Shown here: one piece after another, positions 5,542-5,974 of the stretch | How positions within the stretch are numbered: the stretch's first letter is position 1 | Layout of the letters: the number at the start of each line of letters is the position of its first letter | Assembly (NCBI GenBank): GCA_964611585.1 | Contig: CAZTAK010000107.1 | Span: forward strand, 1-5,974 | Reading direction: 5' to 3' | DNA length: 5,974 nucleotides | Source: CAZTAK01 sp964611585 | GTDB lineage: Bacteria > Pseudomonadota > Alphaproteobacteria > SHVP01 | Made by a program: the position numbers and the translations under genes | Notes under the pieces: model-generated | Told to the model about the DNA's origin: nothing | What the model saw: the letters and a program-made list of their open reading frames with translations, nothing else | Databases searched by the model: none

Positions 5542-5974
5542 CGACCCGGCGGCTTTATTTCACCGTTACTGCCGGACGGAGCGGCCAAGCATCTTTGACA
5601 GAGATGCTTCAAAAGTCTGTGCCACGCGTTTTGGCGCTTTTCGAGGAACCGCAAATTCATCCGCTTTTGCCGCGAATCCTGGGCGATATAGAAAGGCGAC
5701 TGCGGCGGCGGTATGTGGAAACGCACGAGTTACTCGGCCGGGGCGAGGTTCTGAGAGCCTTTGAACGGGGCGACGATACGGCGCTCGATCGCTTCGCTTC
5801 GCGGCGTCTTGCTTGGATTGACAACCAAGTGAAGCGTCATGACGCCGAAATCTGCGTTGATGTCAGCAAGTATTTCGCCCGGGGGATGCATCGGGCCATC
5901 GCCCGTGCGCGACCCGATATCGGTCTTATCCGTTTGGTGCGCGATCCTATACTGAACATGCGCAGTTTCCTCAC
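5538..5974 (+). CDS. Sulfotransferase family protein, C-terminus beyond the window
   Basis: An open frame starts at ATG 5538, overlapping the pseI stop as ATGA, and runs to the right edge without a stop, giving 145 whole codons. The N-terminus reads MTTRRLYFTVTAGRSGQASL. TAGRSG (residues 11-16) after a hydrophobic strand matches the 5'-phosphosulfate loop of PAPS-dependent sulfotransferases, and an EEP follows near residue 37. Near the end, DVSKYFARGM and then LIRLVRDPILNMRSFL fit the 3'-phosphate-binding region, where RDP and the downstream serine are typical. The expected reaction is transfer of sulfate from PAPS to a hydroxyl or amine. The coupling to pseI suggests a nonulosonate-containing glycan or its precursor as acceptor, which is inference. 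No signal peptide is seen in the visible part. Other P-loop transferases remain possible until the rest is seen, but the paired GRSG and RDP motifs make a sulfotransferase the best reading. Confidence 0.75.
   Translation, partial: MTTRRLYFTVTAGRSGQASLTEMLQKSVPRVLALFEEPQIHPLLPRILGDIERRLRRRYVETHELLGRGEVLRAFERGDDTALDRFASRRLAWIDNQVKRHDAEICVDVSKYFARGMHRAIARARPDIGLIRLVRDPILNMRSFL

Overview
The window is a compact, all-forward-strand gene set for a nonulosonic (sialic-acid-like) acid of the pseudaminic or legionaminic type, followed by a partial sulfotransferase. Base composition is GC-rich (clearly above half G+C by eye). That, the tight overlaps and the protein style suggest a Proteobacterium, most likely an alphaproteobacterium of the Rhodospirillales kind. 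This assignment is inferred from style alone; there is no rRNA or other marker.

Layout. Bases 1-154 are an AT-richer non-coding leader with two inverted repeats and a good Shine-Dalgarno sequence for the first gene. Bases 155-835 encode a TylF/MycF-type sugar O-methyltransferase. A 116-base gap (836-951) follows and holds no recognisable terminator or promoter. From 952 to the right edge the genes overlap: an SpsF-type cytidylyltransferase fused to a class III (glutamate-1-semialdehyde-type) aminotransferase (952-3003); a PseG-type UDP-sugar hydrolase fused to a PseH-type GNAT acetyltransferase (3000-4490); a PseI/NeuB-type nonulosonate synthase (4480-5541); and a sulfotransferase starting at 5538 and cut by the window end. 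The junctions are ATGA (4 bases), 11 bases and ATGA, so this block is almost certainly one operon with translational coupling.

How the genes fit together. In the known pseudaminate pathway a UDP-sugar is dehydrated (PseB), aminated (PseC), N-acetylated (PseH), released from UDP (PseG), condensed with phosphoenolpyruvate (PseI) and activated with CMP (PseF). Here acetylation and UDP removal sit on one polypeptide, condensation on the next, and CMP activation on a polypeptide that also carries a class III aminotransferase. No PseB dehydratase or DegT-type PseC aminotransferase lies in the window. The O-methyltransferase and sulfotransferase at the two ends look like tailoring enzymes. The likely end use is flagellin, capsule or lipopolysaccharide O-chain decoration, but no glycosyltransferase, Maf protein or flagellin is visible to decide which.

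The most interesting points are the two enzyme fusions, the fold of aminotransferase used, and a sulfotransferase translationally coupled to the nonulosonate synthase. Individual domain families are well known. Whether this exact combination is undescribed cannot be judged without a database search.
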